Of a stretch of DNA of 64,000 bases, positions 9,797-21,220 are shown in pieces. The DNA is taken from contig NZ_CP133480.1 in assembly GCF_031195445.1 (NCBI RefSeq), positions 2,534,501 through 2,598,500 on the forward strand, given 5' to 3'. Under the pieces are notes generated by a model. The model was given only the letters and a program-made list of their open reading frames with translations, was not told the DNA's origin and did no database searches. This DNA comes from Acuticoccus sp. MNP-M23. Its GTDB lineage: Bacteria; Pseudomonadota; Alphaproteobacteria; Rhizobiales; Amorphaceae. Position 1 is the first letter of the stretch. Each line of letters opens with the position of its first letter. The translations under genes and the position numbers were made by a program.

Positions 9797-10602
9797 CAGC
9801 CGTTGTCCCGGAATTCGGGGTAAAGTTCCATTCCGCCGTCCACCACCAGGGTCGAGCCGGTCACGTAGTCGGCTGCGTCCGAGGCGAGGTAGACGACAGC
9901 TTCCGCTATGTCCTTCGCGTCGCCGATGCGGCCGTAGGGGATCAGCTTCTTCAGGGCTTCGGCCTGCGCCGGGTCGCTCCACACCTCCTTGTTGATGGCG
10001 GTTGCGATGGCACCCGGCGACACGGCGTTGACGCGGATCTTCTCCTGCCCCAGCTCCTGCGCTGCGGTCTTCATCAGCATCGAGAGTCCGCCCTTGGAGG
10101 CGGCGTAGTTGGCATGACCCGCCCAGGGAATGACATCGTGCACGCTGGACATGACGATGATCTTGCCGAGCGCCCTTGAGGTGCGCATGCCCTGCGCGCG
10201 GAACTGGCGCACGGCCGCCTGCATCGCCAGAAACGCGCCGGTGAGGTTGACGGCGATCACGCGGTCCCAGTCGGCCTTGGTGAGGTCGGTGAAGCTGGCG
10301 TCCATCTGCATCCCGGCGTTGGAGACCAGAATGTCGACCGCGCCGAACGCCTCCACGGCGGCCGCAAACATTCCGGCGATGTCGTCTTCGCTTGCCACAT
10401 CGGCCTGGAAGGCGAGGGCGCGGCCGCCGGCAGCTTCGCACTTGGCGACCACCGCGTCGGCGCCCTCCTTGTCGGAATGATAGTTGACCAGCACTGCCGC
10501 GCCGGCTTCTGCCAGCGCGACGGCGCAGCCTGCCCCGATGCCGGAGCTGGCGCCGGTGACGATTGCGGTTTGGCCGGCCAGCAGGCCATTGGGATCGCTC
10601 AT
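9796..10602 (-). CDS. SDR-family oxidoreductase, glucose 1-dehydrogenase-like
   Basis: A 268-residue classical short-chain dehydrogenase. It shows the nucleotide-binding TGASSGIG at residues 16-23, SNAG at 94-97, the catalytic Ser near 153 and Y166-x3-K170 in NYAASKGG. The C-terminal GSTLVVDGG is the usual SDR ending. The start ATG 10602 (MSDPNG) is preceded by GGAG at 6-base spacing; longer upstream extensions have no such site and look non-coding. It is the first gene of a two-gene operon with the GH15 hydrolase. This supports, but does not prove, oxidation of the glucose that GH15 releases. SDR substrate assignment from sequence is weak. Confidence 0.85.
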   Translation of the reverse strand: MSDPNGLLAGQTAIVTGASSGIGAGCAVALAEAGAAVLVNYHSDKEGADAVVAKCEAAGGRALAFQADVASEDDIAGMFAAAVEAFGAVDILVSNAGMQMDASFTDLTKADWDRVIAVNLTGAFLAMQAAVRQFRAQGMRTSRALGKIIVMSSVHDVIPWAGHANYAASKGGLSMLMKTAAQELGQEKIRVNAVSPGAIATAINKEVWSDPAQAEALKKLIPYGRIGDAKDIAEAVVYLASDAADYVTGSTLVVDGGMELYPEFRDNG

Positions 10603-10830
10603 TGATCGCTCCATGTCTCTTGCGCAGGTCTCTGCCGAGTCATCCTGGCGGCAGGGTGGCTGGAGTACAGCCTCTTTGGTGGGGAGATGGCGTGCTGCGC
10701 CAAAAGGGAAACCGGGTCGCGTCGAATGGTGTGCCGAAACATCCGCTAAGAAGGGCGTATGATGGCACCAACGCGCGAAGGCGGGCCCAGGGTGTGGCCA
10801 CTTCGGGCCGCTTGCGAAAGGTTTTGGCCG

Positions 10831-11331
10831 ATGCCCATCATTCCCCACGAGGACAGCCGGTCACCGGCGCCCGCCAGCGGCGTCGAGCGTCTCCTTTTCA
10901 TGCTCGTTGGCGGCGTGGTGGCGACCATCGCGCTCGAAATCTCCGGGCAGGCGATTGCGCCCGCGCTCGGCTTCGAGCGGTTCGTGCCTGAGGCGCTGTC
11001 GGCCTCGGCGCTGCAGGCCGTGTTCGGCCCCATCGACAACCTGTTGCTTTACGGCAAGATCGTGCACTGGATCAGCGGTGTGCTTCTCTATCCGGCTGTA
11101 TGTCTGTTCATCGTGCTGCCCGTTTTCAAGCGTGCAGCGCCGGGCCTTTCATGGGTGTTTGGCGCTGTTGCATACGGCGTCGTGCTCTGGGTCATTGCAC
11201 TTTATTTCGTGGCGCATCTGGTTTCCGGCAATCCGCCATTTCTCAGCTTTACGGGTGTGACCTGGGTCGCGCTGGCCGGGTATTTGCTTTATAGCCTGAC
11301 GCTCGGTGCGGTCCTCTTGCCACGAACATGA
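10831..11331 (+). CDS. Small integral membrane protein, four predicted helices
   Basis: I recognise no characterised family. From ATG 10831 (MPIIPHED) the product is 166 residues, with hydrophobic segments at about residues 18-42 (LLFMLVGGVVATIALEI), 80-100 (ISGVLLYPAVCLFIVLPVF), 105-130 and 145-165. AAAGG lies 9 bases before this ATG; an in-frame ATG at 10759 would add 24 residues of doubtful coding character. It is the first plus-strand gene after the divergent SDR/GH15 operon. Its stop (11329-11331) is directly followed by the leader of glgE. It could be part of the trehalose/glucan operon or an unrelated neighbour. Confidence 0.65.
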   Translation: MPIIPHEDSRSPAPASGVERLLFMLVGGVVATIALEISGQAIAPALGFERFVPEALSASALQAVFGPIDNLLLYGKIVHWISGVLLYPAVCLFIVLPVFKRAAPGLSWVFGAVAYGVVLWVIALYFVAHLVSGNPPFLSFTGVTWVALAGYLLYSLTLGAVLLPRT

Positions 11332-11382
11332 CGGGTTGCGAGACGCGCCAGAATTATCATGCGTTCGTTCCGAAAATTAAAC

Positions 11383-11407
11383 TGAACCAACATGCGGCGT
11401 CGCCGTT
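11383..11407 (+). promoter_or_regulatory. EcfG-like (general stress response) promoter candidate upstream of glgE
   Basis: TGAAC at 11383-11387 and CGTT at 11404-11407 are separated by 16 bases. This matches the alphaproteobacterial EcfG sigma consensus GGAAC-N16/17-CGTT except for the first base. The match sits in an AT-richer, non-coding-looking leader about 40 bases before the preferred glgE ATG. EcfG control of trehalose genes is known in rhizobia, which makes the placement sensible; the match itself is short. Confidence 0.4.
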
Positions 11408-11447
11408 ATCGCTGTACATGAATCTGCCAACCAACCCGAGCTCCCAC

Positions 11448-13499
11448 ATGAACAACCGCACGACGACTGCGCCCGTGGCCGCTCCGCCAGCGGCTGCGCC
11501 CTCCACGCCGGGCAGCGAAGCCAGCCTGATCGCGAACATGGCGCTGGAGCGCGTCGCGATAGAAGGGATCGATCCCGAGATCGACGGTGGCCGTTTTCCG
11601 GCAAAGACCGTTGTGGGCCGTCCGTTCATCATCGAGGCTGACGTTTTCGGCGAAGGCCATGACGAGGTGGACGCCGCAATTCTGTGGCGCAAGGCTGGCG
11701 ACGAGGCATGGCAGGAAGCCCCGCTGACCGTGTTCGACAATCAGCGCTGGCGCGGCCATTTCACCCCCACCGAGAATGCGCGCCACGAATACACCGTCAT
11801 CGCCTGGCGCGATCTGTGGGGCATGTGGCGCTACGAGGTGTCGAAGAAGCATGCCGCCGGTGTGCCCATCGCTCTGGAGCTGCAGGAAGGCGCCGACCTT
11901 CTGGCCGCGTCCGTCGGCGCCGGGCGCGGTTCGGCCGAGGATCAGGCCGCGCTGAAGGCGTTGGCCGCCAATATGGCCGATGCCGACGACAGCGCCCGCT
12001 TTGCCGAAATGATGACCGAGGACACCGCCGGGCTGATGCAGCGCGCCGGCCACCGCGGCAATCTGACCCGCTACAACAAGATCCTCGACCTCACGGTCGA
12101 CCGGACCGCGGCCGTGTTCTCGGCATGGTACGAGATCTTTCCGCGATCGATGTCCAACGATGTCAACCGTCACGGTACGTTCGACGATGTGATCGACCGG
12201 CTGCCCTACGTGTCCGGTCTTGGCTTCGATGTGCTCTACTTCCCGCCGATCCACCCCATCGGCAGAAAGAACCGCAAGGGCAAGAACAACTCCCTCACGG
12301 CCGGTCCGGACGATGTGGGCAGCCCCTACGCCATCGGCGCGGAGGAGGGCGGCCACGACGCGATCCACCCCGAGCTTGGCGGCTTCGATGCGTTCAAGCG
12401 TCTGGTTGATGCTGCGCGGCAGCAGGGCCTCGAAATTGCGCTCGACTACGCGCTCAACTGCTCACCGGACCACCCGTGGATCAAGGAACACCACGACTGG
12501 TTCGACTGGCGGCCCGATGGCTCGATCCGCTACGCTGAAAACCCGCCCAAGAAGTACGAGGACATCGTCAACGTCCGCTTCTACGCAGGCGACGAGCCTC
12601 TGCCGGAGCTGTGGATCAAGCAGCGCGACATCTTCCTGTTCTGGATCGAGCACGGCGTTAAGATCTTCCGCGTCGACAACCCGCACACCAAGGCATTCCC
12701 GTTCTGGGAATGGGTGATTGCGGACGTTCAGAAGAAGCATCCGGACGCGATCTTCCTCGCCGAGGCGTTCACGCGGCCCAAGGTCATGCACCGGCTGGCC
12801 AAGGTGGGCTTCGCGCAGTCCTACTCGTACTTCACCTGGCGCAACACGAAGGCCGAGCTGACCGAGTACATGACCGAGCTGACGACGACCGAGAAGCGCC
12901 ACACCATGCGCGTCAACTTCTTCGTCAACACGCCGGACATCAACCCGGTCTACCTGCAGACCTCAGGCCGGCCGGGCTTCCAGGCGCGGCTGGTGCTGGC
13001 GGCGTCGCTGGCGGGCAATTACGGCGTCTATTCGGGTTTCGAGCTTTGCGAGGGGACGCCGATCCCCGGCAAGGAGGAATATCTCAACTCCGAAAAATAC
13101 GAGATCAAGGCGTGGGACTGGGACCGGCCGGGCAACATCCGCCAGGACGTTGCGCTGATGAACCAGCTGCGCCGCACACACCCGGCGTTGCAGGAGTTCA
13201 CCAACCTCCAGTTCTACACCATCTGGAACGACAATATCCTCTACTACGGCAAGCGCACGGCGGACCGCTCGTCCTTCCTGCTGTTCGCCGTCAACCTTGA
13301 CCCGCACAACGGGCAGGGCGGCAACTTCGAGGTTCCGCTCTGGGAGCTTGGCCTTGGCGACGACGCCTCCGTCGAGGTCGAGGATCTTGTCGCCGGCTAT
13401 AATTTCACGTGGACTGGCAAGATCCAGCACGTCTTCATCGACCCGCAGCAGCGCCCGTACTTCATCTGGCGTCTGATCAACCCCACAGGCCGTATTTAA
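11448..13499 (+). CDS. glgE: Alpha-1,4-glucan:maltose-1-phosphate maltosyltransferase GlgE
   Basis: GH13_3 enzyme that adds maltosyl units from alpha-maltose 1-phosphate to the growing alpha-1,4-glucan. Numbered from ATG 11448 (MNNRTTT), the nucleophile is D410 in FRVDNPHTK and the acid/base is E439 in LAEAFTRPKV. FPRSMSNDV and FDVLYFPPIHPIG are further GlgE marks, after an N-terminal beta-sandwich domain. The frame is open back to ATG 11328, but that stretch is AT-rich and promoter-like, so I start at 11448. The start remains uncertain. It heads the set glgE-treS/mak-glgB. The TAA shares its last base with the ATG of treS-mak (TAATG), giving tight coupling to the enzyme that makes its substrate. 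Confidence 0.95.
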   Translation: MNNRTTTAPVAAPPAAAPSTPGSEASLIANMALERVAIEGIDPEIDGGRFPAKTVVGRPFIIEADVFGEGHDEVDAAILWRKAGDEAWQEAPLTVFDNQRWRGHFTPTENARHEYTVIAWRDLWGMWRYEVSKKHAAGVPIALELQEGADLLAASVGAGRGSAEDQAALKALAANMADADDSARFAEMMTEDTAGLMQRAGHRGNLTRYNKILDLTVDRTAAVFSAWYEIFPRSMSNDVNRHGTFDDVIDRLPYVSGLGFDVLYFPPIHPIGRKNRKGKNNSLTAGPDDVGSPYAIGAEEGGHDAIHPELGGFDAFKRLVDAARQQGLEIALDYALNCSPDHPWIKEHHDWFDWRPDGSIRYAENPPKKYEDIVNVRFYAGDEPLPELWIKQRDIFLFWIEHGVKIFRVDNPHTKAFPFWEWVIADVQKKHPDAIFLAEAFTRPKVMHRLAKVGFAQSYSYFTWRNTKAELTEYMTELTTTEKRHTMRVNFFVNTPDINPVYLQTSGRPGFQARLVLAASLAGNYGVYSGFELCEGTPIPGKEEYLNSEKYEIKAWDWDRPGNIRQDVALMNQLRRTHPALQEFTNLQFYTIWNDNILYYGKRTADRSSFLLFAVNLDPHNGQGGNFEVPLWELGLGDDASVEVEDLVAGYNFTWTGKIQHVFIDPQQRPYFIWRLINPTGRI

Positions 13500-16400
13500 T
13501 GGACGCTATTGCTCCGGTCTCCGAAGCCGAAGTCACCAACGCCGACGACATCGATCGCACCATTACCGACTGGTACAAGGACGCGATCATCTATCAGCTG
13601 CACATCAAGGCGTTCATGGACGGCGACAACAACGGCTACGGCGACTTCGCCGGCCTGTTGTCCAAGCTCGACTATGTGCAGGCGCTCGGTGTGACGGCGA
13701 TCTGGCTCCTGCCGTTCTACCCGTCGCCGCTGCGCGACGATGGCTACGACATTGCCGACTACACCACCGTCAACCCGCAATACGGGGACGTGGAGATGTT
13801 CGCCAAGGTGGTGAAGGAGGCGCACTCGCGCGGCCTTCGCATCATCACCGAACTCGTCATCAACCACACGTCGGACCAGCACCCGTGGTTCCAGGCTGCC
13901 CGCAACGCGCCCAAGGACAGCCCCGAGCGCGACATGTACGTGTGGTCCGACACCGACGACAAGTACAACGAGACGCGCATCATCTTCCTCGACACCGAGA
14001 AGTCCAACTGGACGTGGGACCCGGTGGCCGAGCAATATTTCTGGCACCGTTTCTACAGCCACCAGCCCGACCTCAACTTCGACAATCCGAAGGTGCTGGA
14101 AGAAGTGCTGGAGGTGATGAACCAGTGGCTCGACATGGGCGTCGACGGGCTGCGGCTCGACGCGATTCCCTATCTTGTCGAGCGTGACGGCACCAACAAC
14201 GAGAACCTGCCCGAGACCCACGTGGTGCTGAAGGACATCCGCCGCGCGCTGGATTCCAAGTACACCGGCCGGATGCTGCTGGCCGAAGCCAACCAGTGGC
14301 CCGAAGACACGCGCCCCTATTTCGGCGAGGGCGACGAGTGCCACATGGGCTTCCACTTCCCGCTGATGCCGCGCATGTACATGGCGCTGGCGCAGGAGGA
14401 CCGGCACCCGATCACCGACATCATCCGCCAGACGCCGGAAATCCCGGAAGAGTCCCAGTGGGCGATCTTCCTGCGCAACCATGACGAGCTGACCCTCGAA
14501 ATGGTGACCGAGGAGGAGCGCGACTATCTGTGGCGGACCTACGCGCCCGAGCAGCGCGCCCGCATCAACCTTGGCATCCGCCGCCGCCTTGCGCCGCTGT
14601 TGCAGAACGATCGCCGCAAGATCGAGCTGATGAACGGCTTCCTCCTCTCCATGCCCGGCACGCCCGTGATGTATTACGGCGACGAAATCGGCATGGGCGA
14701 CAATTATTTCCTTGGCGACCGCGATGGCGTGCGCACGCCGATGCAGTGGTCGGCCGACCGCAACGGCGGCTTTTCGCGTGCCAACCCGCAGCAGCTCTAC
14801 CTGCCGCCGGTGATGGATCCGGTGTACGGCTTCCAGGCCGTCAACGTGGAGGCGCAGGAGCACGACCCCTCGTCGCTGCTGAACTGGATGCGGCGCATCA
14901 TCATGGTGCGCAAGCAGCATGAAGCGTTCGGCCGCGGCACGATGACGTTCATCTATCCGCGCAACCGCAAGATCATCGCCTATGTCCGCGAATACAAGGA
15001 CGAGGCGATCCTGTGCGTCGCCAACCTGTCGCGCTCGGCGCAGGCGGTGGAGCTGGACCTTGCCGCGTTCCGCAACCGGGTGCCGGTGGAGCTGTCCGGC
15101 AACACCCCGTTCCCGCCCGTCGGCGACCTTCCGTACATGCTGACGCTGCCGGCCTACGGCTTTTTCTGGTTCCTGCTCGCCGGCTCCGAAGAGGCGCCGC
15201 GCTGGCACGCCACCATGCCCGAGATGCTGCCCGACTTCCTAACGCTGACGGCCCGCAACGGCCGGATCGACGGGGCACTCGACGGCCGCGAGAAATCGCA
15301 GCTTGAGGAAATCACGCTGCCGCAGTTCCTGCCGTTGCAGCGCTGGTTCCAGGGCAAGGGCGATACCATCAAGTCGGTCAAGCTGACCCCGCTGGCGACG
15401 CTCGACGATGCCGGCCAGTTCGCCATCGCCAAGCTCGACGTTGCGATGGCCGGCGGCGCGCAGACCTACCTCGCGCCGCTTTCGGTGCGCTGGGGCGAGG
15501 AGCACATCCGCGCCGGTGCGCCGAAGCTGTCCTATACGCTCGCCAAGGTCCGCTCGGTCGCCAAGCTCGGCGCCCTGCTGGACGGCACCTATGACGAGGC
15601 GCTGGGCGCCGAACTCGTCCGCCTGATGCAGGGCAACGAGACCCGTTCGTCCGGCACTGCAAGCGTCAGGTTCACCGGCTCCGACGCATTGTCTGAGATT
15701 GGCGAGCTGGCCCCGCCGCGTCCGCTGGGGGCGGAGCAGACCAACGTCTCCATCGTGTTCGGCGAGCAGATCATCCTCAAAATCTACCGCCGCATTCGCG
15801 AGGGCGAGCAGCCGGACGTGGAGATTGCCCGCCAGCTGACCGACGTTGCGCGGTTCGAGAACACCCCGGCGCTGCTCGGCACCATCGAGCTGACGGACGG
15901 GGCGGGCGCAGAGCCTGCCGTTCTGGCAGCGGCCTTCAAGTTCGTGCCGAACCAGGGCGATGCGTGGGCGGCCGTCCTCGACGCGCTGGTGCGCCACATG
16001 GAAGGGGCGGACCTCTTCGAGCAGGAAATGTCCACTGACGGGATGGAGAGCGAGCCGCTTCTGACCTTCCCGCTGGAAATCGGCGAGATTGCAGGCCAGC
16101 GCACCGCAGAAATGCACCTCGCGCTGGCAAACGCCGGCGGCAACGCTGCATTCGAGCCCGAAGCCGTCACCGGCGACGATCTCGACACCTGGGCTGACAA
16201 CGCCATCAGGGAAGCCGACGAGGTGCTGGCGCGCCTCTCCACCCGCATGGCCAGCCTGCCGGAGGAGGCGCAAGCCGACGCCGAGGCGGTGCTGGCATCC
16301 CGCGACGAGATTGCCGCGCGCTACAACAAGGCGAAATCGGCCACCCCGTCCGGCACCAAGACCCGCATCCACGGCGACTATCATCTCGGCCAGGTGCTGG

Positions 16401-16873
16401 TCTCCCAGTCCGACCTCGTGATCATCGATTTCGAGGGCGAGCCGGCCCGCACGCTCGAAGAGCGCCGCGCCAAGTCCGCCCCGATGCGCGATGTTGCAGG
16501 CATGCTGCGCTCGTTCGACTACGCCGCCGCCATGGCACTCGCCCGCTGGCGCGACATTCACGACGTGCACGGCGAGGAGGCACGGGAGAAAGCGCTGGCG
16601 TGGCGCGACCGCACGCGGCGCGGCTTCCTGGCGTCGTATCTTGCGACCATGGGCGACGAGGCGCCGGACGCGGACTTGACCGGCGCGCTTCTCGACCTCT
16701 TTACCCTGCACAAGGCGATCTACGAGATCGGCTACGAGCTGGCCAACCGACCCACCTGGGTGCGCATCCCGCTTGCGGGCGTGCTCGATGTGCTGGCAGA
16801 CCCCCGCGGCGTCAGCGCCTGGGCCGATGCGCCGACCGACGAGACCAACACCGAGGAGCCCACCAATGGCTGA
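13499..16873 (+). CDS. treS: Trehalose synthase-maltokinase fusion (TreS-Mak)
   Basis: A two-enzyme fusion of 1124 residues. Residues about 20-560 are the GH13_16 trehalose synthase/amylase that interconverts trehalose and maltose: nucleophile D221 in LRLDAIPYL, acid/base E263 in [11 protein letters not shown], and D329 in RNHDELTLE. Residues about 570-1115 are maltokinase, which phosphorylates maltose with ATP to maltose 1-phosphate. Its kinase-like core shows the catalytic loop HGDYHLGQ (D960) and the metal-binding IDFEGEP (D977). The fusion channels trehalose through maltose to maltose 1-phosphate for GlgE, whose gene is immediately upstream. Mycobacteria encode the two activities as separate partner proteins, while fusions are common in proteobacteria. 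Its end overlaps the glgB start by 8 bases. Confidence 0.95.
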   Translation: MDAIAPVSEAEVTNADDIDRTITDWYKDAIIYQLHIKAFMDGDNNGYGDFAGLLSKLDYVQALGVTAIWLLPFYPSPLRDDGYDIADYTTVNPQYGDVEMFAKVVKEAHSRGLRIITELVINHTSDQHPWFQAARNAPKDSPERDMYVWSDTDDKYNETRIIFLDTEKSNWTWDPVAEQYFWHRFYSHQPDLNFDNPKVLEEVLEVMNQWLDMGVDGLRLDAIPYLVERDGTNNENLPETHVVLKDIRRALDSKYTGRMLLAEANQWPEDTRPYFGEGDECHMGFHFPLMPRMYMALAQEDRHPITDIIRQTPEIPEESQWAIFLRNHDELTLEMVTEEERDYLWRTYAPEQRARINLGIRRRLAPLLQNDRRKIELMNGFLLSMPGTPVMYYGDEIGMGDNYFLGDRDGVRTPMQWSADRNGGFSRANPQQLYLPPVMDPVYGFQAVNVEAQEHDPSSLLNWMRRIIMVRKQHEAFGRGTMTFIYPRNRKIIAYVREYKDEAILCVANLSRSAQAVELDLAAFRNRVPVELSGNTPFPPVGDLPYMLTLPAYGFFWFLLAGSEEAPRWHATMPEMLPDFLTLTARNGRIDGALDGREKSQLEEITLPQFLPLQRWFQGKGDTIKSVKLTPLATLDDAGQFAIAKLDVAMAGGAQTYLAPLSVRWGEEHIRAGAPKLSYTLAKVRSVAKLGALLDGTYDEALGAELVRLMQGNETRSSGTASVRFTGSDALSEIGELAPPRPLGAEQTNVSIVFGEQIILKIYRRIREGEQPDVEIARQLTDVARFENTPALLGTIELTDGAGAEPAVLAAAFKFVPNQGDAWAAVLDALVRHMEGADLFEQEMSTDGMESEPLLTFPLEIGEIAGQRTAEMHLALANAGGNAAFEPEAVTGDDLDTWADNAIREADEVLARLSTRMASLPEEAQADAEAVLASRDEIAARYNKAKSATPSGTKTRIHGDYHLGQVLVSQSDLVIIDFEGEPARTLEERRAKSAPMRDVAGMLRSFDYAAAMALARWRDIHDVHGEEAREKALAWRDRTRRGFLASYLATMGDEAPDADLTGALLDLFTLHKAIYEIGYELANRPTWVRIPLAGVLDVLADPRGVSAWADAPTDETNTEEPTNG

Positions 16874-19058
16874 GTCGCGCAATTCAGACGACCTTTCGCC
16901 TCAGGTGTCCGAGGCGATCGTCACCGGCCGTCATGGTGATCCGTTCGCGATTCTGGGGCCGCATCCGTTCGGTGACGGGACCGTGGTGCGCGTCTTCGCG
17001 CCCCACGCCGATACGGCAACGCTGGTCTCCGAAAAGGGCAAGGCGCAGGAGATGGAGCGCATCCATCCCGACGGCCTTTATTCCATCGTGCTGGACAAGG
17101 CGCCCGGCCACTACACGCTGCGCCACAAGTCCGGCAAGCATGAGTGGGAGGCCGAAGACCCCTACCGCTTCGGCACGATCCTCGGCGAATTCGACACCTA
17201 CCTTCTGGCCGAGGGGCGCCACCGCAAGCTTTACGAAAAGTTCGGCGCGCACCTCACCACCATGGACGGGATCGACGGCACCGCCTTCACCGTATGGGCG
17301 CCCAACGCGTGGCGCGTTTCGGTGGTCGGCGACTTCAACGGCTGGGACGGGCGGCGCCATGTGATGCGCCGCCGCACCGAGGCGGGCGCGTGGGAGATCT
17401 TCGTCCCCGGCCTGCCGCGCGGCCTTTACTACAAGTTCGAGATCGTCGGCCCGCAGGGCAACGTCCTGCCGCTGAAGTCGGACCCGTTCGCGTTCGCGTC
17501 GGAGCAGGCACCGCAGACATCGTCGATCATCCACGGCCTCGTCGAGCACGACTGGCACGACCTGTCGTGGATGAAGTCGCGCGCCGCCACCAGCGCGCAC
17601 AGCGCTCCGGTCTCGATCTACGAGGTGCATCTCGGCTCATGGCGCCGCGCCGATGGCGAGCGGATGCTGTCCTATGACGAGCTCGCCGACCAGCTTCTCC
17701 CCTATGTCAAGGAGATGGGCTTCACCCACGTGGAGCTGCTCCCGGTCTCCGAACATCCGTTCTCGGGCTCGTGGGGCTACCAGCCCATCGGCCTTTATGC
17801 GCCCACATCGCGCTTCGGCACGCCGGAGGGGTTCGCCCGCTTCGTCGACCGGGCGCACCAGGAAGGGATCGGCGTCCTGATCGACTGGGTGCCCGCCCAC
17901 TTCCCGACCGATCCGCACGGCCTCGGCACCTTCGACGGCACCCACCTTTACGAGCACGAAGACCCGCGTGAAGGCTTCCACAAGGACTGGAACACGCTGA
18001 TCTACAACCTCGGCCGTCGCGAGGTGGCCAACTTCATGGAAGCCAACGGCCTGTTCTGGCTGGACCGGTACCATGTGGACGGTCTGCGCGTGGATGCGGT
18101 CGCCTCGATGCTCTACCGCGACTATTCGCGCAATGCCGACGAGTGGGTGCCCAACGTCCACGGCGGTCGCGAGAACCTTGAAAGCATCGAGTTCTTCAAG
18201 TCGCTCAACACCCGTGTCGCTGAAGACGGCGTGGGTGCATTCACCGCCGCCGAGGAATCCACCGCGTTTCCCAAGGTGTCCGGTCCGGTTCCCGAAGGCG
18301 GCCTCGGCTTTGACTACAAGTGGAACATGGGCTGGATGCACGACTCGCTGGAGTACATCCAGCTTGATCCGATCCACCGCCAGCATCATCACGGCCAGAT
18401 CACCTTCGGCCTGCACTATGCGTTCTCGGAAAACTTCATCCTCCCGCTCAGCCACGACGAGGTTGTCCACGGCAAGGGCTCGCTGATCGGCAAGATGCCC
18501 GGCGACGAGTGGCAGAAATTCGCCAACCTGCGGGCCTACTACGCCTTCATGTGGACGCATCCGGGCAAGAAGCTCCTGTTCATGGGCTGCGAGTTTGCGC
18601 AGATCCGCGAGTGGAACCACGACCGGAGCCTCGACTGGCACCTTCTGGTCGACCCGATGCACAAGGGCGTCCAGCGCGTGATCAAGGACCTCAACGAGGT
18701 CTATGCCTCGACGCCTGCGCTCCACGCACTGGACTGCGACCCCGCCGGCTTCGAGTGGATCGACGCATCCAACGCCGAGGCAAGCGTGTTCGTCTATGCC
18801 CGCCACGACAAGGACGGGAGATCGGCTCTGGTGGTTCTCAACTTCACGCCCGTGGTCCGGCCGAACTACCGGATCGGCTTCCCTGAGGGCGGCACGTGGC
18901 GCGAGGCGATCAACACCGATGCGGAGGCCTATGGCGGCTCCAATGTCGGCAATTTCGGTGCGATCGAAACGGAAGAGACGCCGTTCCATGGCAAGCCGCA
19001 CTCGGCAGAGGTGACCTTGCCGCCGCTCGGCGCCCTCGTGTTCCTGCCCGACGACTAG
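16866..19058 (+). CDS. glgB: 1,4-alpha-glucan branching enzyme GlgB
   Basis: GH13_9 enzyme of 730 residues that cuts an alpha-1,4 chain and reattaches it through an alpha-1,6 bond. It has an N-terminal CBM48-type module ([22 protein letters not shown]) and a catalytic barrel. The nucleophile is D410 in [14 protein letters not shown] and the acid/base is E463 in [10 protein letters not shown], the same 53-residue spacing as D405/E458 of E. coli Glg[14 protein letters not shown] is also conserved. Start is ATG 16866, 8 bases inside treS-mak. In this operon it branches the linear glucan made by GlgE. Confidence 0.97.
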   Translation: MAESRNSDDLSPQVSEAIVTGRHGDPFAILGPHPFGDGTVVRVFAPHADTATLVSEKGKAQEMERIHPDGLYSIVLDKAPGHYTLRHKSGKHEWEAEDPYRFGTILGEFDTYLLAEGRHRKLYEKFGAHLTTMDGIDGTAFTVWAPNAWRVSVVGDFNGWDGRRHVMRRRTEAGAWEIFVPGLPRGLYYKFEIVGPQGNVLPLKSDPFAFASEQAPQTSSIIHGLVEHDWHDLSWMKSRAATSAHSAPVSIYEVHLGSWRRADGERMLSYDELADQLLPYVKEMGFTHVELLPVSEHPFSGSWGYQPIGLYAPTSRFGTPEGFARFVDRAHQEGIGVLIDWVPAHFPTDPHGLGTFDGTHLYEHEDPREGFHKDWNTLIYNLGRREVANFMEANGLFWLDRYHVDGLRVDAVASMLYRDYSRNADEWVPNVHGGRENLESIEFFKSLNTRVAEDGVGAFTAAEESTAFPKVSGPVPEGGLGFDYKWNMGWMHDSLEYIQLDPIHRQHHHGQITFGLHYAFSENFILPLSHDEVVHGKGSLIGKMPGDEWQKFANLRAYYAFMWTHPGKKLLFMGCEFAQIREWNHDRSLDWHLLVDPMHKGVQRVIKDLNEVYASTPALHALDCDPAGFEWIDASNAEASVFVYARHDKDGRSALVVLNFTPVVRPNYRIGFPEGGTWREAINTDAEAYGGSNVGNFGAIETEETPFHGKPHSAEVTLPPLGALVFLPDD

Positions 19059-19061
19059 CTG

Positions 19062-21152
<2,091 letters not shown>

Positions 21153-21220
21153 CGCAGCCGGACGCGCCACCAATCCTGCTAATCTGAAGGCGCACCGCGC
21201 GCCCAACTCCCGGCGATCAC

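Noticed and set aside
9796-10441. N-terminal extension of the GH15 gene into the SDR gene
   Set aside because: The open frame continues by chance; the GH15 domain starts at ATG 9796, which overlaps the SDR stop by one base.
10603-10848. 80-residue N-terminal extension of the SDR protein
   Set aside because: No SDR has this sequence before TGxxxGIG, and the ATG at 10602 has GGAG at the right distance.
13496-16882. Two long minus-strand frames across treS-mak
   Set aside because: Antisense shadows of a gene whose catalytic residues are all intact.
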